Shown here in pieces: positions 46,328-58,977 of a stretch of 64,000 bases of DNA (position 1 is the first letter of the stretch; every line of letters starts with the position of its first letter). This stretch comes from Cloeon dipterum (Eukaryota; Arthropoda; Insecta; Ephemeroptera; Baetidae), in the NCBI RefSeq assembly GCF_949628265.1, contig NC_088789.1, forward strand, positions 558,001 through 622,000, given 5' to 3'. The position numbers and the translations under genes were made by a program. Under the pieces are notes generated by a model. It ran no database searches. It was not told the DNA's origin and worked only from the letters and a program-made list of their open reading frames with translations.

Positions 46328-47189
46328 GATAATTCCTTTTACTTTTATCCCATTTATGTATTTGCTTCAATATTCAACATATTTTATTGCTATAGTATTT
46401 AGGAAGTTAGCATTAAAAATTTATGAGATTATATAGAGGTTCAAAAAATTTTTGAAACCCGAGAGGTTGAGAATATTATAAATTAAAGCTTGAACGCGCC
46501 TATCGTTTATAAACGCAGGCATTATAATTTTTAATTACTGTGTTTCTTATCTATTTATCAACTATTGAGTATTTCAATCATTGTGTTGTATTTTATTAAT
46601 ATTAATGAGTTTGAAACATAACCAATCAAAAATTGTAATTTTTTGCCCTGAAAATTTGGTTTTGCACGATCTATACGTACAATTATTTGTGTAATTGCAG
46701 TATTAAAAATATACTATCAGGGACAATCTTCATTGTATCATTGATATCAAAATAAATAGCATGTTGACATATAATTCAGCTGGTTATTTTTACTTTGTTT
46801 TTAATAATTAAAAAATTTAAAGTTCCAAGGATGTCAGAGAAGTCTGTATCCTGTCTAGAAAAAAAATCTCCTTGGTGCTTTTCGCTTTTCACTTATTGTT
46901 ATCAATCAAAAGTGCTCTCTGGGTTAGGATTTATCAACAGTGTGAAGAGGATGTGCGTTATTTTAATTCTTGGAGCTAATCTATGAATATTTTTAGCCTT
47001 GCGTGAATTATATTATTCCTGTCTCCTCATAATACACTGCTCAGGCCTGCGTTTTTCACACAGTGGAAATGATAAAAGTGACCACATAAGGAAAGTGGCG
47101 TAATATAATTAAGTCATAACTTTGGTTGCCTTTGTCGCTTTTTTAGTGCAGTGCTTGCCTTTCGCTGATGTGGTTGAGAGAAATTCACA
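46328..47189. other. Spacer upstream of the receptor phosphatase
   Basis: Strongly AT-rich, no gene or repeat I can identify. The promoter and 5' UTR of the phosphatase should lie in the last few hundred bases. Confidence 0.4.
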
Positions 47190-50100
47190 ATGTTGGGCGT
47201 GTCGTTGATTCTTTTGCTCATGGCAAAAGGTGCGTGTCATGCAATTGTGCGTGTACATTTGTGCATATGAAATCATTTTTCAGAATTCAACTGCGCGCAT
47301 GGATACCTGTTTGAATTTAGAAAATCGAGGACGCTGCAGTTCTGCGTCTCAGATGAAGCAGTGGCATTCGCAAAAAATAATCTGGATAATTATCAAGGTA
47401 AATATACTATAGGTTTGTTTTAGTTTATCTATGAATGGAGTTGAAAATTGCTAAGTAACTATTTTCGATGCAAAAGATGGGTCAGAGATAAAATTTTAAT
47501 TTTGCAGATTTCACAAAAGTGGATGTGAAGGATTTAAACGGAGCTGATATTCCTCTCGCTAAGTACGATTGCAATTTGGTGCTCGATAGAGGATGTGAAA
47601 ATTGGAATACAGCACAGTTCAATAAATACGATTGGTCCGATCGTTTTCCATTGGTTACTGACTTTCGTTGGAATGGTAAAACTTCACTGTTTTAACATTC
47701 ACAGACGTTATGATTCATCATTTTTCTAGATTTACCAGTTTACTTAGCGCAGAAAAGATTTGAGCCTCAATTTACCATTCCGAAAGGCCAAAATTTCACA
47801 AAGCATTTTTCAATTCTGGCCCACGACTCAGCACAATTCCTATTTACGGATGATCCAACATTTGCAAAAGGATTGAACGTTGTTATAGATGGATGGGGTG
47901 TTGGTCACACTTCTGGTTTAAGATACTGCACGAAAATACCTCCTGAATTTTCAGATAGTTTATATCCAACCTGTGGTAATCCCTATGCACTTACAACGGT
48001 TGGATTGTTTCTAGACGTGTGAAATTGGTTCTTAACAAAAGCATGCTTTTTCAGAACAATACAATTCTTAGCCAAGGAGAGAAATGGGCACACGCCACTC
48101 TGAAAATTTATCAACATGGCTCAAATAGAAATGATGCATTAACCATAACGGACAAGGTTATTTACGCTCACCTCGTTCCACACAGGTTTTAAAGAAAGCA
48201 GAGTTTTGGTGAAAACGTTTGAAAAAATTATATTTATTTATTTTGCAGCCAAATGAAGAGAGATTTGGATTATTTCGTCTCTTTCAGGACTAATACGAAA
48301 GGACTCTTCAAAGTCCATACATGTACGTTTTTATTTGGTTGAAATTATGGGTTTCGATAGTAATCTGATGAAATGAGATAATAATTGTCGTGTTTAATAT
48401 TTCTAGACAACGTCCTCCATTCTTCGACAAAGCAAAGTTCGATGGAGTTGCTTTTAAGTGAAGATTCGTCAGATTTTTTATGCATTGATGTCATTTTCCT
48501 GATAAGACCCGTCAAAATAGAAACACCTGTACTGTCTTTGGAGATATTTGATGAAATGAGGAAAATTCAATTCAAGAAGGATATACAAAAAAACAGAACT
48601 GATGAATGGATCACCGAGAGAATAAGTTCAAGAGATCACATACTTAAAAGAGGCTGGGCAGTCAAGCTGACTGCTCACATTATCGAGATTGTAATTGGCG
48701 CGGTCAAATTCTGCAAAGAAGGTAAGTGAAATTGTGAGTTGGAAAATATACTCACCTTTGAATTTTATTTGCAGGTTACACGGTGATAAGACCTATACAG
48801 GCTATGACGCATTGCTCTTCATTAGTGAATAAAAATATTGATCCGACAGAGGACAAAATTCAATTAATGCAGTGTATGTGTATTAGTTATAGAGTTAATT
48901 TAAAAATAAAAAAAACTACAATTAAAGTGCTTTCCGAGCTTTCCTCCGGATGTGGCAAGTTTAAATACAATTGTGCTGGAGTGAGAGCGTGTGACCAGAG
49001 CAGAAGTTGCTCGTGCTTGGCCGGATTTCACGGAGACAACTGCTATAAAGGCAATTTTAATAAAAATTGTATTTCTTTCTTACTAAATTAGATTTACAGG
49101 CTGTTTGGGCAACAAATACGGTTTTAATTGCGACCAGACTTCAACGAAAAACTGCACGAGTAACGAGATAAATCACATTGATGGAAATTGTTTGGCAGGA
49201 TGCGCGGGAGCTTTCATTTTTCCACTCTGTGAAAAAGGTTCGCACCTTGAAGAATTAAAAAAGCCGACAATTGTTAAACAAGATTTAATTTGCTCTAGAA
49301 TGCACTGGGAGGTCATATGGGCAAAACTGCTCGAAAATCTCAGATCGATACTGTTTAAATGAAGCATTTCATCTGAATGACGGAACGTGCAGAGCCGGCT
49401 GCATTAAAGGATACAAATACCCAGACTGTTTGGAAGGTTTTTAAAATTATTTCTCTTTACAATATTTTTCCTTTTTGATTTACAGAAATTCAAACGGCTG
49501 AGCCGCAACTAAAATCTGCAAGAACAAATGAAATAATCTTGGACGTGTCTAAAAGTTTAACCGGCACGAGAAACATCGGGCGGATTTTAATTCAAATCAA
49601 AAAGGTTTAACTCATCGAGGGATCGATTAAATTTAATAATATCTTTCTGTTTATTTCGAAGGATTCTGATCAACAATGGCGAGATGAGAGTGAATTGCAC
49701 ATTTCCCAAGAGAATGTAGATTATATGATCGCAAGTTTGCAAGCTAAAACTCTTTACAACATAAGATTTGCCCTCTTTGAAAATGAACCTCATCACGACG
49801 ATCAAAATTTTTTACCCGGAAAAGCGCTTAATGTTACAACGAGTTGCAAACAACTTGGAAAGTTATTATAATAATTTCTCTATTCAATGAATTTCTCTAT
49901 TTATTCGAACAACAGGTTCAAAAAATGTACAAATTAAAGGCAGATCTATAAGTTTGGTCGACAGTGACACTTTGAAAGAAGAATACTGCGAACCAACATT
50001 TTTAACCGTTTTAGACAGCGAGAAAAACGTAATTTTGAACAAAACCGTTGGGCAATTTGATTTCAAATTCGACGAAGACCAAGCCACCTGCGGCAATGAG

Positions 50101-53100
50101 TACACCTTATCTCTAAACATGCAGGATACGGTCGATCCTCTATCTCTGAGCTACACTCCGCATTGTCCACCCCCAAAAAGTAAGAAAATTGACAATTTTA
50201 GCCAAAATTTAAATTTAACTCTATTTTCAGATAACGTCATTCTGATAGCAACGACGCTCGTAGGGTTGCTTGTTGCGGTTTTGTTGATTGCAATTGGAGC
50301 CTGGTTTTATTTCAAAAAATGGAAGGCAAAAAACCAAGGCAACGCCGTAGCTTTCACTAACAACACGGTTATCATCAACGCTGAAGCACCGCTATCTTTG
50401 AGCAATGGTCCCGATTGCGAGGAAAACATTTACGAACTTCCTCCCAGTGCAAACGCGACGGAGGTCGAGAAATACTTGCTGGCCGCACTTAATAATAATT
50501 CCCTTAAAGACCAGTACGAGGTAAAATGATTATTTTATGGGGAAATTTTGTTTAAATTATTGTTTTCGGCTAGAAATTTCCTCGCGGCCAAACGCAACCG
50601 TGGGATGATGGGACAAAGCCGGAAAACCGGAAGAAGAACCGCTATGGGAATTTGGCGGCGTACGACTCTTCCAGGGTCAAACTCCAGCTCATGCCTGGCG
50701 ACCAAAACTCTGACTACATCAACGCCAATTACGTCGATGTAATTAAAATCTAATTTTTATTATTCTCAAAATGTCGTTGGAATTTTTGGCTGTTGACTCA
50801 GAGGTCAGGGGGAAAATCCTCAGTAACTGACCCTGAGTTGAGTCAACATGGCCACGGCAACCACTTTGCTCGCTGACTCGTTACTCCTGAGGTTAAAAGT
50901 GGAGCTATAGCTCTGCTGGTAACTCAGGGTGAGTCAGTCAACCTTTAAAAGAGTCTCATCACTACTCAAGATATCCCTGATTGTTTTTGTTTTGATCATT
51001 TTCCAATGAGCAGCCAGAAAATCACCCCTGGTGTCAAGCCACCGCGGCACAGGGAGAATTAACAATAAATCCACCGGGATTGGCCCCTGGGGCACTAAGA
51101 AAATCAACGTACCCTGAGCATCACCCTGAGAAGTGATGACGTCAATGTGTCCTCTCTTTTCCAGCACTTGACAGTAACTTTTAAAATGTTTTTGACGAGC
51201 ATATATTTTCTATTTAAAGGGATACAAACGGCCGAGGGCTTACATCGCCAGTCAGGGGCCGAGGGCGAACACCCTGGACGACTTTTGGCAAATGGTGTGG
51301 CAGGAGAAAACTACTTTGATCGTGATGGTGACGAACCTGGTGGAGAGCGGAAAGGTTTTGCGGTTGCGCCGAGTGTGGCTGGCTGCGATTAAAATACATA
51401 ATTTGTGCCGCAGAACAAGTGCGAGAAATACTGGCCGGACGAAACGCAGGAAGCGAGATACGGCCGAGTCACCGTTCGCACCGTCAGAGAGGAAATCAAC
51501 GCCGACCACGTCTCCAGAGCCTTATCTATTTCGCGCGATAATACTAACAGACTGGTATAGCTGTTATGCAATGAAAGGGATAAATTTAGTAAAAAAATGA
51601 GGTCAATAGGTCGAACAGCTGCACTACACGAACTGGCCTGACCATGGTGTGCCGCTCTATCCGCAGTCCATGGCTATTTTTATCGAGAAAATTACCCAAC
51701 ATAGTGACCAGCACCCCATTTTGGTCCACTGCAGGTATTTTAAAATAAAAGCTGGTAGAAAATGAGGATTATTGTATTTTTAGTGCTGGAGTTGGGAGGA
51801 CGGGGACAGTGATTCTGATTGATGCTTGTCTCCGGATGTTCCGTTCCTACAACCGGATCGACGTCGCCAATATTTTCACGCAAATGCGTTACCAACGAGT
51901 CAATTTAGTCGATAATTTGGTAAATATACATTTATCCTCCTGCGTAATATATAAAACCAAAAATTGTCTATAGAAACAATTCGAGTTCGCGCACTTGGTG
52001 CTCGTGGAGAGCATTGTCAATCCTAAGTTTGAAGTCAGTTGTGCCAATTTTCCCGAAGAATGCATGAAATTAATGGTAAAATCCCAGCTTATTTAAATAA
52101 AATTTGATCCAGCCAAAAAATCGCAGGCAAACAACAAACAGAAGATGAGGGAAAACTTCAAAAAACTCTTAGCAATATGCCAGAGAGACTTCAACAGGGC
52201 CGAATTGCCAGTGAAGAACGACGTGGAAAAATGCAGATATCCCGACCTGATCTCATGTAAGAAAATCGTTAAGAAAACCGTCTTTGATGAAGTTTCTGAG
52301 CGCACCAATCGATTCTTGACGGTCGAATTAGGTAAAGTTGATATTTTTCCGACCAAAAAGTCCAGCGCACTGGGAGAGCTTTTTTTCCCGCCAAAATAAT
52401 ATGAATGCGAGGACTGCGCATGCGTCAGAGCTGTTTGAGCACTTGCAGAGAGACCGACTGTGCCTGTACGAATGACTTTGTCACATCCAGCCAGCTCTCA
52501 CGCATGCGCACTTCTCGCATTCATATTGTTTGGGCGGGAAAAAAGTTATCCCTGGACTTTTTGGTGGGAAAAATATCAACTTTACCTAATTCGACCCTCA
52601 AGAATCGATTGGTGCCCAGAAACTACGTCAAAGACGGGTGTTTAATTAGATTTTTCCAAGGGAAATTAATTTCCAAACTTTTGAAGCATCGAACGCGATC
52701 GTGCGGCTCTTTCCGTATGGAAATGTTGTCACCATGAGTTTCATCAACGCAGTGTTCGTCGACGGGTACAAAAGAGCGAAGGAGTTCATTGCCACGCAAG
52801 TGCCAATGCAAAACACGATTGCAGACTTCTGGAGGATGATCGACCAGTACAACGTCAAAGAAATCGTCGTCCTCAACGAACCGCATATTTCAGACGTATT
52901 TTTACGGATTATTATCTTAAAATAGGATTAAATAATTAATTTTCAGGGTATTTTCCTTCCAACGAAACAAGGCACGTTTGTCTTTGGCGACATCAAAGTT
53001 GTCTACGATGATTACCAAGAGGAAAAATACTTCAAAACGCTAGAATTCGTTCTTAATTCTGTATGATATTTTTTTAAACATCATGAGAGTAATTGACTTT

Positions 53101-53565
53101 TTTTCAGAAAGGGAAATGCAAGAAAGTCAGCATGAAATGTGTGTTTGGCTGGTTGCCTGGCGAAATTGCTCCGCCTCATTTGGAGTCACTTATTGAGCTC
53201 TGGGGAACGCTTAAAATCACAAATGAAAAAGATAGCATCACAATCGTCTGCCAGTAAGCAAAAAAAACCATACCTAATTTTTAAATAAAATTAAATCTTT
53301 TAGTGATGGAGTGACCGCCAGCGGCCTGTTTCTTGGGATCGGCTTTGTGATAGAAAAAATTAAAATGGAGCAAAAGGTCGATGTCGGCTTGGCCGTTCGA
53401 ACTCTGAGAAAATCCAGGCCGGCGTTCGTTTCGACCGAGGTATAATTTATTCGTTCAAATTTATCAATTTAGCTAAATTATTGATTACAGCTCCAGTTCA
53501 ATCTGCTGTACAGAGCAGCCAGCATGTATTTAGAATCATTTGATACCTACGGGAACTTCAAATGA
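47190..53565 (+). CDS. Receptor-type tyrosine phosphatase, active D1 and dead D2
   Basis: Multi-exon type I membrane protein of about 1,370 aa. The signal peptide is [13 protein letters not shown] (exon 1 47190-47229). The ectodomain exons (47284 to 48873) encode a Cys-poor region with a segment resembling the insect Methyltransf_FA/FAMeT domain (V-V-I-D-G-W-G). Three EGF-like modules follow (about 48928-49050, 49100-49237, 49299-49436), then FN3-like segments (49486-50179) and a transmembrane helix with a basic stop (exon 50231-50520). D1 uses exons from 50574 to about 52075 and has K-N-R-Y, D-Y-I-N-A, W-P-D-H-G-V-P and [10 protein letters not shown], so it should be catalytic. D2 (52137-53565) has D-F-W-R-M-I but W-L-P-G-E-I and C-H-D-G-V-T-A-S-G in place of the WPD loop and P-loop, so it should be inactive. 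Exon 47730-48185 needs a one-base shift near 47975-48000; total exon length is one short of a multiple of three. It likely signals at the plasma membrane. Confidence 0.85.
50793..51170. repeat. Reverse-oriented gagtcag-family element in phosphatase intron
   Basis: Lies between exons 50574-50738 and 51222-51354. The part gtaactcagggtgagtcagtcaacc and the upstream gaggttaaaagtggagct are the reverse complement of 25140-25340. Not part of the coding sequence. Confidence 0.6.
52271..52642. mobile_element. Palindromic MITE in phosphatase D2 intron
   Basis: Lies wholly inside the intron 52257-52686. The arms are long imperfect inverted repeats: ccgtctttgatgaagtttct / complement near 52640, ggtcgaattaggtaaagttg / caactttacctaattcgacc, and gcatgcgtcagagct / agctctcacgcatgcg. 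It carries its own open frame and a GT-like site, which could mislead gene prediction. A related copy starts right after the CPSF3 stop (63573). Confidence 0.82.
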
Positions 53566-55099
53566 AGAAACAATTTTCTAATATAGGTTGATCAATGAAA
53601 TTTATGATTAAATAATTAATTTAATTTCCAGTGATGACTTTTAATTATAATCATCCCATTACTGGCCGTGGGATCGATTTTTAAAATTAATTTTGATAAT
53701 TTTTGAGTGAATTCTCATGCAGAAATAAAAATTTAACGATGACGTTTTCTTAACATGATAAACTAAAATTAATTATTGTAAAATATTTAAGGAAATTTGT
53801 TTAAAAAATATACAAGTTGAATGAATTGCAAAATGTTCATGTGGTTTTATTATAAACATTGTAAATTTTTAAGGGGATTTATTGTCTTTCAATAAAAAAA
53901 TGACTAGATTCTTCGCTTCCGTCTCGAAACAAACACATAACCTTTTGCCTACCTTCTCTGGCAAGCAGGTGGAGGGAATGTCCATCAGGCTGCTTTTCAT
54001 CTGCTAGCCCTGACAGAGGAGTGAAGAATTTGGCGTTTCTCTCCCTCCTCGCCTCCGTGGGCCTGCAAGAAAAATTATATTTAGTTTTGTAAACGTTCAA
54101 CAGGCTTCATTCTTTTTACCTGGCCAGGATATATTTCGACCCTCTTTTGTGTCACTTGAAGACTGGACACACGACTGGAATTCAAATGCGACACCCCTGC
54201 ACAGAGAGAAGAAAAACCATGATTAAATTTGGCTAGGTAACATTTTTCTTCCACCCAGTATATACAAATTTTAACTAAAACCAATCTCTGTGTGTTAAAT
54301 ATTTGATCAAAATGTGCCATATATTTTAAAAATTTTCACACGCCAAGTACTTGATTCAAATTCTACACTTCCAATTTGTACAAATCTGGCAACTCGACCA
54401 AACCCGTTTCTGATATTCCCGAGAAGAAATCGGCAGAGTTGCGAATTTTGGAGCCAAACCCAAGCAATCGACGCGTCCCATCCTGGGGAGGCGTATTTTT
54501 AGTTCAGAAACCGAATCTAACCCATTGGTGAATTAAAAAATAAGAAACAAAACACTTTAAAAAAAAGCGCAGATTTTTTTTTGTCCGTCGGCGGCGGGCC
54601 GATTTGGTACTTAGAATTTCACAGCGAGTTTGAAAAAGTTTGGTTTTCACTCTACGACCCATAGCAGCAGATTTATTAATTTTTAAAGTCGAAAAATTGC
54701 GATTTGTGACAGTTCAAACTTTTTTACGAATTTGTTTCGACCGACTTTTCATGAATGTTGTTTTAAAAAAAGGGGTGGAAGCCACTCATTTCGTTTGCAA
54801 TTAAAAAATTTGGATCAAAAATTTTAAACTGGAAAAATTTGTAAAAATAATATTCGGGGTTTTTCCACCCTGAAATTTGGGGGCTCCCCTTATTTGTGGG
54901 CAATTACTAAAAATTTGATTCTTTAGATAAAAATAAGCGCAAATTTGCACGCTTTATCAATATTTATATACAAAATTTGATACATATTTAGCGCAAATGA
55001 GGGCCTTCTAAGGCTTAGGTTGTCACTTATTCAACCTAAAATGTCAAAGGATAACCATACCAGGGTTCTCTAAAGAGATAGCTCTGTTGAGAGGTCCTC
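53566..55099. other. Spacer with repeats and two orphan minus-strand exon candidates
   Basis: Two minus-strand segments have good splice borders: 54120-54197 (preceded by ctctgtgcag, followed by gtaaaaag) and 53953-54062 (preceded by ttcttgcag, followed by gtaggc). They could be alternative 3' exons of the gene at 55100-57419, ending in a stop near 53998, or unrelated. 54636-54730 is a dispersed repeat shared with 61768-61845 (tggttt-ttcactctac..., gtcgaaaaattgcgatttgtgac). Otherwise AT-rich. Confidence 0.4.
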
Positions 55100-57419
55100 T
55101 CAAGGTTGGGCTGATTGGCCACTGGCAGAGGAGACAGCTGATTGACTCATCGTCTCATGATGAAGCTGGCCTCTGATTCTTCTCTCGAAGTCAGCAAGAA
55201 AATTTTCCAACTCATGTCGATCAAGGCAACCTGAAAATTGGAACCGCATCAGTGTCAGGATCTAATATTTATGCATTAAAGGAATTCAATCTAGAATTAG
55301 AGTTCAATTCATTCAAGTTAGAAACGTGAAAAACAATTTTTCAACAAAACTTGACACGCAGAACTAATAATTTTCCGTACCGAGATTTTGGGAATTATAT
55401 ATCTACAAATATACTTGGCTGGACCTGCTGATATAACTTCACATTTAGTTGCAGACTCTGCTGGACGAGGAAGCAGCTCTGCCGAGGGTGGTCGCCGTTG
55501 GGAGATGCATGAGCAGCTGGAAACCACGCCCCTAAATCCATTACCCAAATCGGTCTCGAGCTCGAGCCAGCTCTGTCAAAATACACAGGGTGATCAGTAA
55601 AAAGGTGCACAGAATGATTCGATTTTTTTTCTGCCTTAAAGTTAAAATTTTGTATTTATTTCAACAACTTTTAAGTAAAATGCATTTAATATTTATATAT
55701 TTTAAACCTAATTAATTCTAATTTTGAGGACTATCAGTGCAGGAGTGGCACTAACTTTAATATTTACATTTAAACTTAATCACTAAATTTACATCAATTA
55801 TTTCTTTCATGACTGTTTTGGCATCACTCAAAACATAACGAATTGTCTGTCTATATTTTTACAATAAAACATGTATTTGCACCGCTAACCTACTTTTCAC
55901 ATATTGCAAAACCCTTAATAAAAGGGTCACGCCCCTATATACTCCAGCAGAAGTCTCCGTCAAAAAAGATGCTTTCGCACTGAAGCGAACCGCCGCTCTG
56001 CTGAGCCTTGCTGTTGGCGACGCAGCCTGTTGGGCACACAATTACATTATTTTCACATCTGTCTCTACAAAATTTAATATTTTAAAGAGGGGAGGAAAGT
56101 TTTGAGTTGCAATTACTGGCAAATGTTCAGCACACCTGTCTTCCTTGAACTGCTTCGACAGCAGCTCGCTTTGCGAAGCGTGGCTCGGCGAAAGGGCGCG
56201 CTTCCTCGACGACTGTTCTGACGGTGCGGCAGCTACTATGCCAGCTGTAATCAGACAGCAGCTTTGTTGTTAATTTAGTCTGTCATGCGTTGGGTCTAGT
56301 AATGGCCAAAATAGAATTAGACATGCAATTTTTAAAAGCAAAATTGGCTCTAATGAAATTAGGCTGTTCTAAATTTTTTTAAATATATATTTTCATTCAA
56401 CGGCCAAAAAAAGCAATTCGGCTAAAATCCGATTTTCAAAATCCTGATTCTTTGTCGGGCAGGAGATTAAAAAAATAAGCTGGGTGGCTTGGAAGCCTCC
56501 AAAAGCCAGAGTTGAACCTTCTGAAGCTTACCATACGAGCAGGGTGCCTCCACAAGGCCGGCATGGCCAACAGACTCCGCTCTGGACGCGACAATCGGCT
56601 GAAGGACAGAAAGCATGTTGTTCAATTCCAAAGAGAATATTCATGATCCGAATGAAATCGACATATTTAGAAAAATTGATAATTATTCAAATTTAATAAT
56701 CTTCAACCTGCTGTTTTTTCAGCTGAAAGAGGATTTATACTGCAAAATCCTGTGGTGCGAACTGATTTTTTAGGATTCATTTCAGGCTAAAGTTGATCTA
56801 ATAAGCGGTATGAATTTTTAGAAGATTTGAAAAATTCAAATTTTACTGTTAGCAAGATCCCTTTCTGATTAATGCAAATAATGAACGAATTATTCATTGA
56901 TAAACTGGTTATTACATTCAAAATATCAAATAGTTTTTAAATGTCGCCCTGCATGGATTCAATTTAATTTATATTAGATGAGTCCTTACGTGGTTTGAGG
57001 GGGCAAAGGAAGATGAGGAGGAGTAGGTTGCCACGAGGCGCCTGGCGAGACCTAGAGGGTGAAGCTCCCTCCTCATGGCGTTGAACCCTCTGTTAAACTG
57101 AGGGTTGTCTGCGATTGCCGCCGCCAGGTCCATACGATGATCCTGCATCTACAAAAAGAGAACTTTATGCACTTCGGAAACTGGCCAAAAAGGGTGAAAT
57201 ATTTCTGTACGGCCGCTGCAAAGAATTACAATTGTCGAGTCTGGATTTGGGATTTTCGCCACTGCGATTACAAATCAAGAATTATCTATAATAACGAAAA
57301 CAGAAACTTACGACTTCGGCGGCAATCGCGAGTGGCTGCGAAAGCGAGCCGTCCGCGTTGCCCTGTCGCTCCTCTACTCTCCTCTGCAGCCGGGGATCGC
57401 GGTTTTCGCATCCAACCAT
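55100..57419 (-). CDS. Predicted seven-exon gene, product unknown (249 aa)
   Basis: On the minus strand, seven segments with acceptor and donor sites join without a phase conflict. They are 57419-57312 (starts MVGCENRDPRLQRR), 57148-56990 (MQDHRMDLAAAIADNPQF), 56598-56532, 56244-56136 (SSRKRALSPSHASQ, a possible nuclear-localisation and phosphorylation region), 56026-55981 (weak gtgcga donor), 55572-55443 and 55230-55100 (HELENFLADFERRI..., stop TGA at 55102-55100). Exon lengths sum to 750 nt. The composition (Ala, Ser, Arg, Gln) suggests a soluble, partly disordered protein; I see no signal peptide or transmembrane segment. It is divergent to the CPSF3 locus. I do not recognise the family. 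The link between the fifth and sixth exons is the least sure. Confidence 0.55.
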
Positions 57420-57431
57420 TGCTGAAAGTGT

Positions 57432-58977
57432 CTGCAAAAAAAAAAAACAATTTCATATTGATTAAATTTGAGTGATCAAATTATTTTTTGTTCTTCTGCT
57501 GTAAAACATCATTATAATCACACACATCATAAAATGTCTAAAATCCTGCTAAAAAGGACAGGCTTGCACTTGCTTAACCGCACCCGTTTTTTTCACCACT
57601 GGTTTTTACCACTCAATTTTTACCGATTCCTTGGGCAAGGTATAAAAGAATTGTATTTATTGCAAATTTCCTCTACTGAGCGGTTTCTTTTCTTTTAAAC
57701 TGCCTCAATTTCTCCAACAATTTTTGAAGACTAAGTTATGAGCAGAGAATATTAAATTAATTCCATGGAAGTAAATAAAGATTTTAATAACATTTTTTTA
57801 TCTAAAATGAAGCCTGGTTTTAATTATATTCAACATTTTTTATCTAGCTGAGAAATAAACAGTAGTTATTTAAAAAAAATTCGGAACATCAAGGAGGAAA
57901 AAAATCGGTGGATTGAAAACATAAAATTATTAAAATCGATAATTGAAAATTATTATTTTTGTCAAACACTGACTGTGAGCGCACGCACGCACAGCCACCA
58001 TCTCGCGCGGTCTCCCACCAATATTATGTGTATTCCATTCCAGAGCCAACTACACACTGTATACGCATCGGCGTCCTCGGCCTGAGCAAATATGGCCCCG
58101 ACCTATCGCAATCAGTTTTTTATTGTGCGTTCACGTTCACTAAAGATACTACTGCGATGATTGCCAACACTGGCACCATTTGCAGTCGACAATCGATCCA
58201 AAAAGAATATACCAATGATATTGGGACAGATAAGATGTGAAATATTACTCTTATAAATGAGAGAGGGCTCTCATGTGCGCTTCACATGTCACATCACGGC
58301 AGAGGGTAGCTTTGCAAGCATGAAAACTCGGCCAGTGTGAGTTGAAATCGCGGAAATGCAGCTAATTTGTGTAGTTAAACAACTTACCGAAGCAAATTTC
58401 AACCGATGAGACGAAAGCTGGAGTTTAATCCGTGTGAAATCCGTTAAATCGAATGTTTTTCAGTGCAAAGCAATCAGCGCGTCTTGTCTGTCAGTCTGTC
58501 TGAGCCGACGGATGCAACAGGCAGGCGGCAGGCGCAGGCACGCCAACGCCAACGCCAACGCCAGAAAACGAATGGAATGAATGTTGACCGCTTGTAATGT
58601 GAGATTTTTCAGCAATGCTGCCAACCTAATATTTTTAACATGATACGGGGACTGCTCGACTCGTTTTAAGGGATGGGGTTACGGGTGGTTCCATCGAATC
58701 TTAAAAATGCGTTCAAAAGTCGAGAAATTAATATAAGAACTGGAAAATCCTCAACCCCATCCCGAGTCGATCAACCCCCGGATCCTCTTAAAAATCTTAT
58801 GTTGGCAGCGTTGCTGAAATTCGGCAAACCTCTCGCGAGCAGCTGCTCCATTTACTATTTACATTGAGCTACCAACACCAACCCAGCATTGCCTTCAAAA
58901 TCAAAACAAACACACAAGCCGGTGACTGATGTTGATGGTTTTTGGGTTTTCAGCCTGAATTATTGATCCGGGCAGCA
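57432..58977. other. Divergent intergenic region between the 249-aa gene and CPSF3
   Basis: Probably contains both promoters. It holds a hexamer repeat (gccaac, four units, about 58540-58563) and a palindromic MITE (58609-58817). Short plus-strand frames at 57468 and 57959 have no recognisable motif. Confidence 0.45.
58609..58817. mobile_element. Palindromic MITE upstream of CPSF3
   Basis: The ends cagcaatgctgccaac and gttggcagcgttgctg are inverted. Further in, atttttaa, ctcgactcg and gggatggggtt recur as complements (gatcgactcgggatggggtt on the opposite strand). No coding capacity. Confidence 0.75.

Noticed and set aside
52145-52399. Phosphatase exon extending to 52399
   Set aside because: The sequence after 52256 belongs to a MITE; splicing 52256 to 52687 restores the normal D2 segment before [10 protein letters not shown].
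53953-54062. Exon reading P-T-E-A-R-R-E-R-N-A-K-F-F as part of the minus-strand gene
   Set aside because: Its phase does not fit the exon at 54120-54197; another frame fits but ends at a stop, so I only list it as an orphan candidate.
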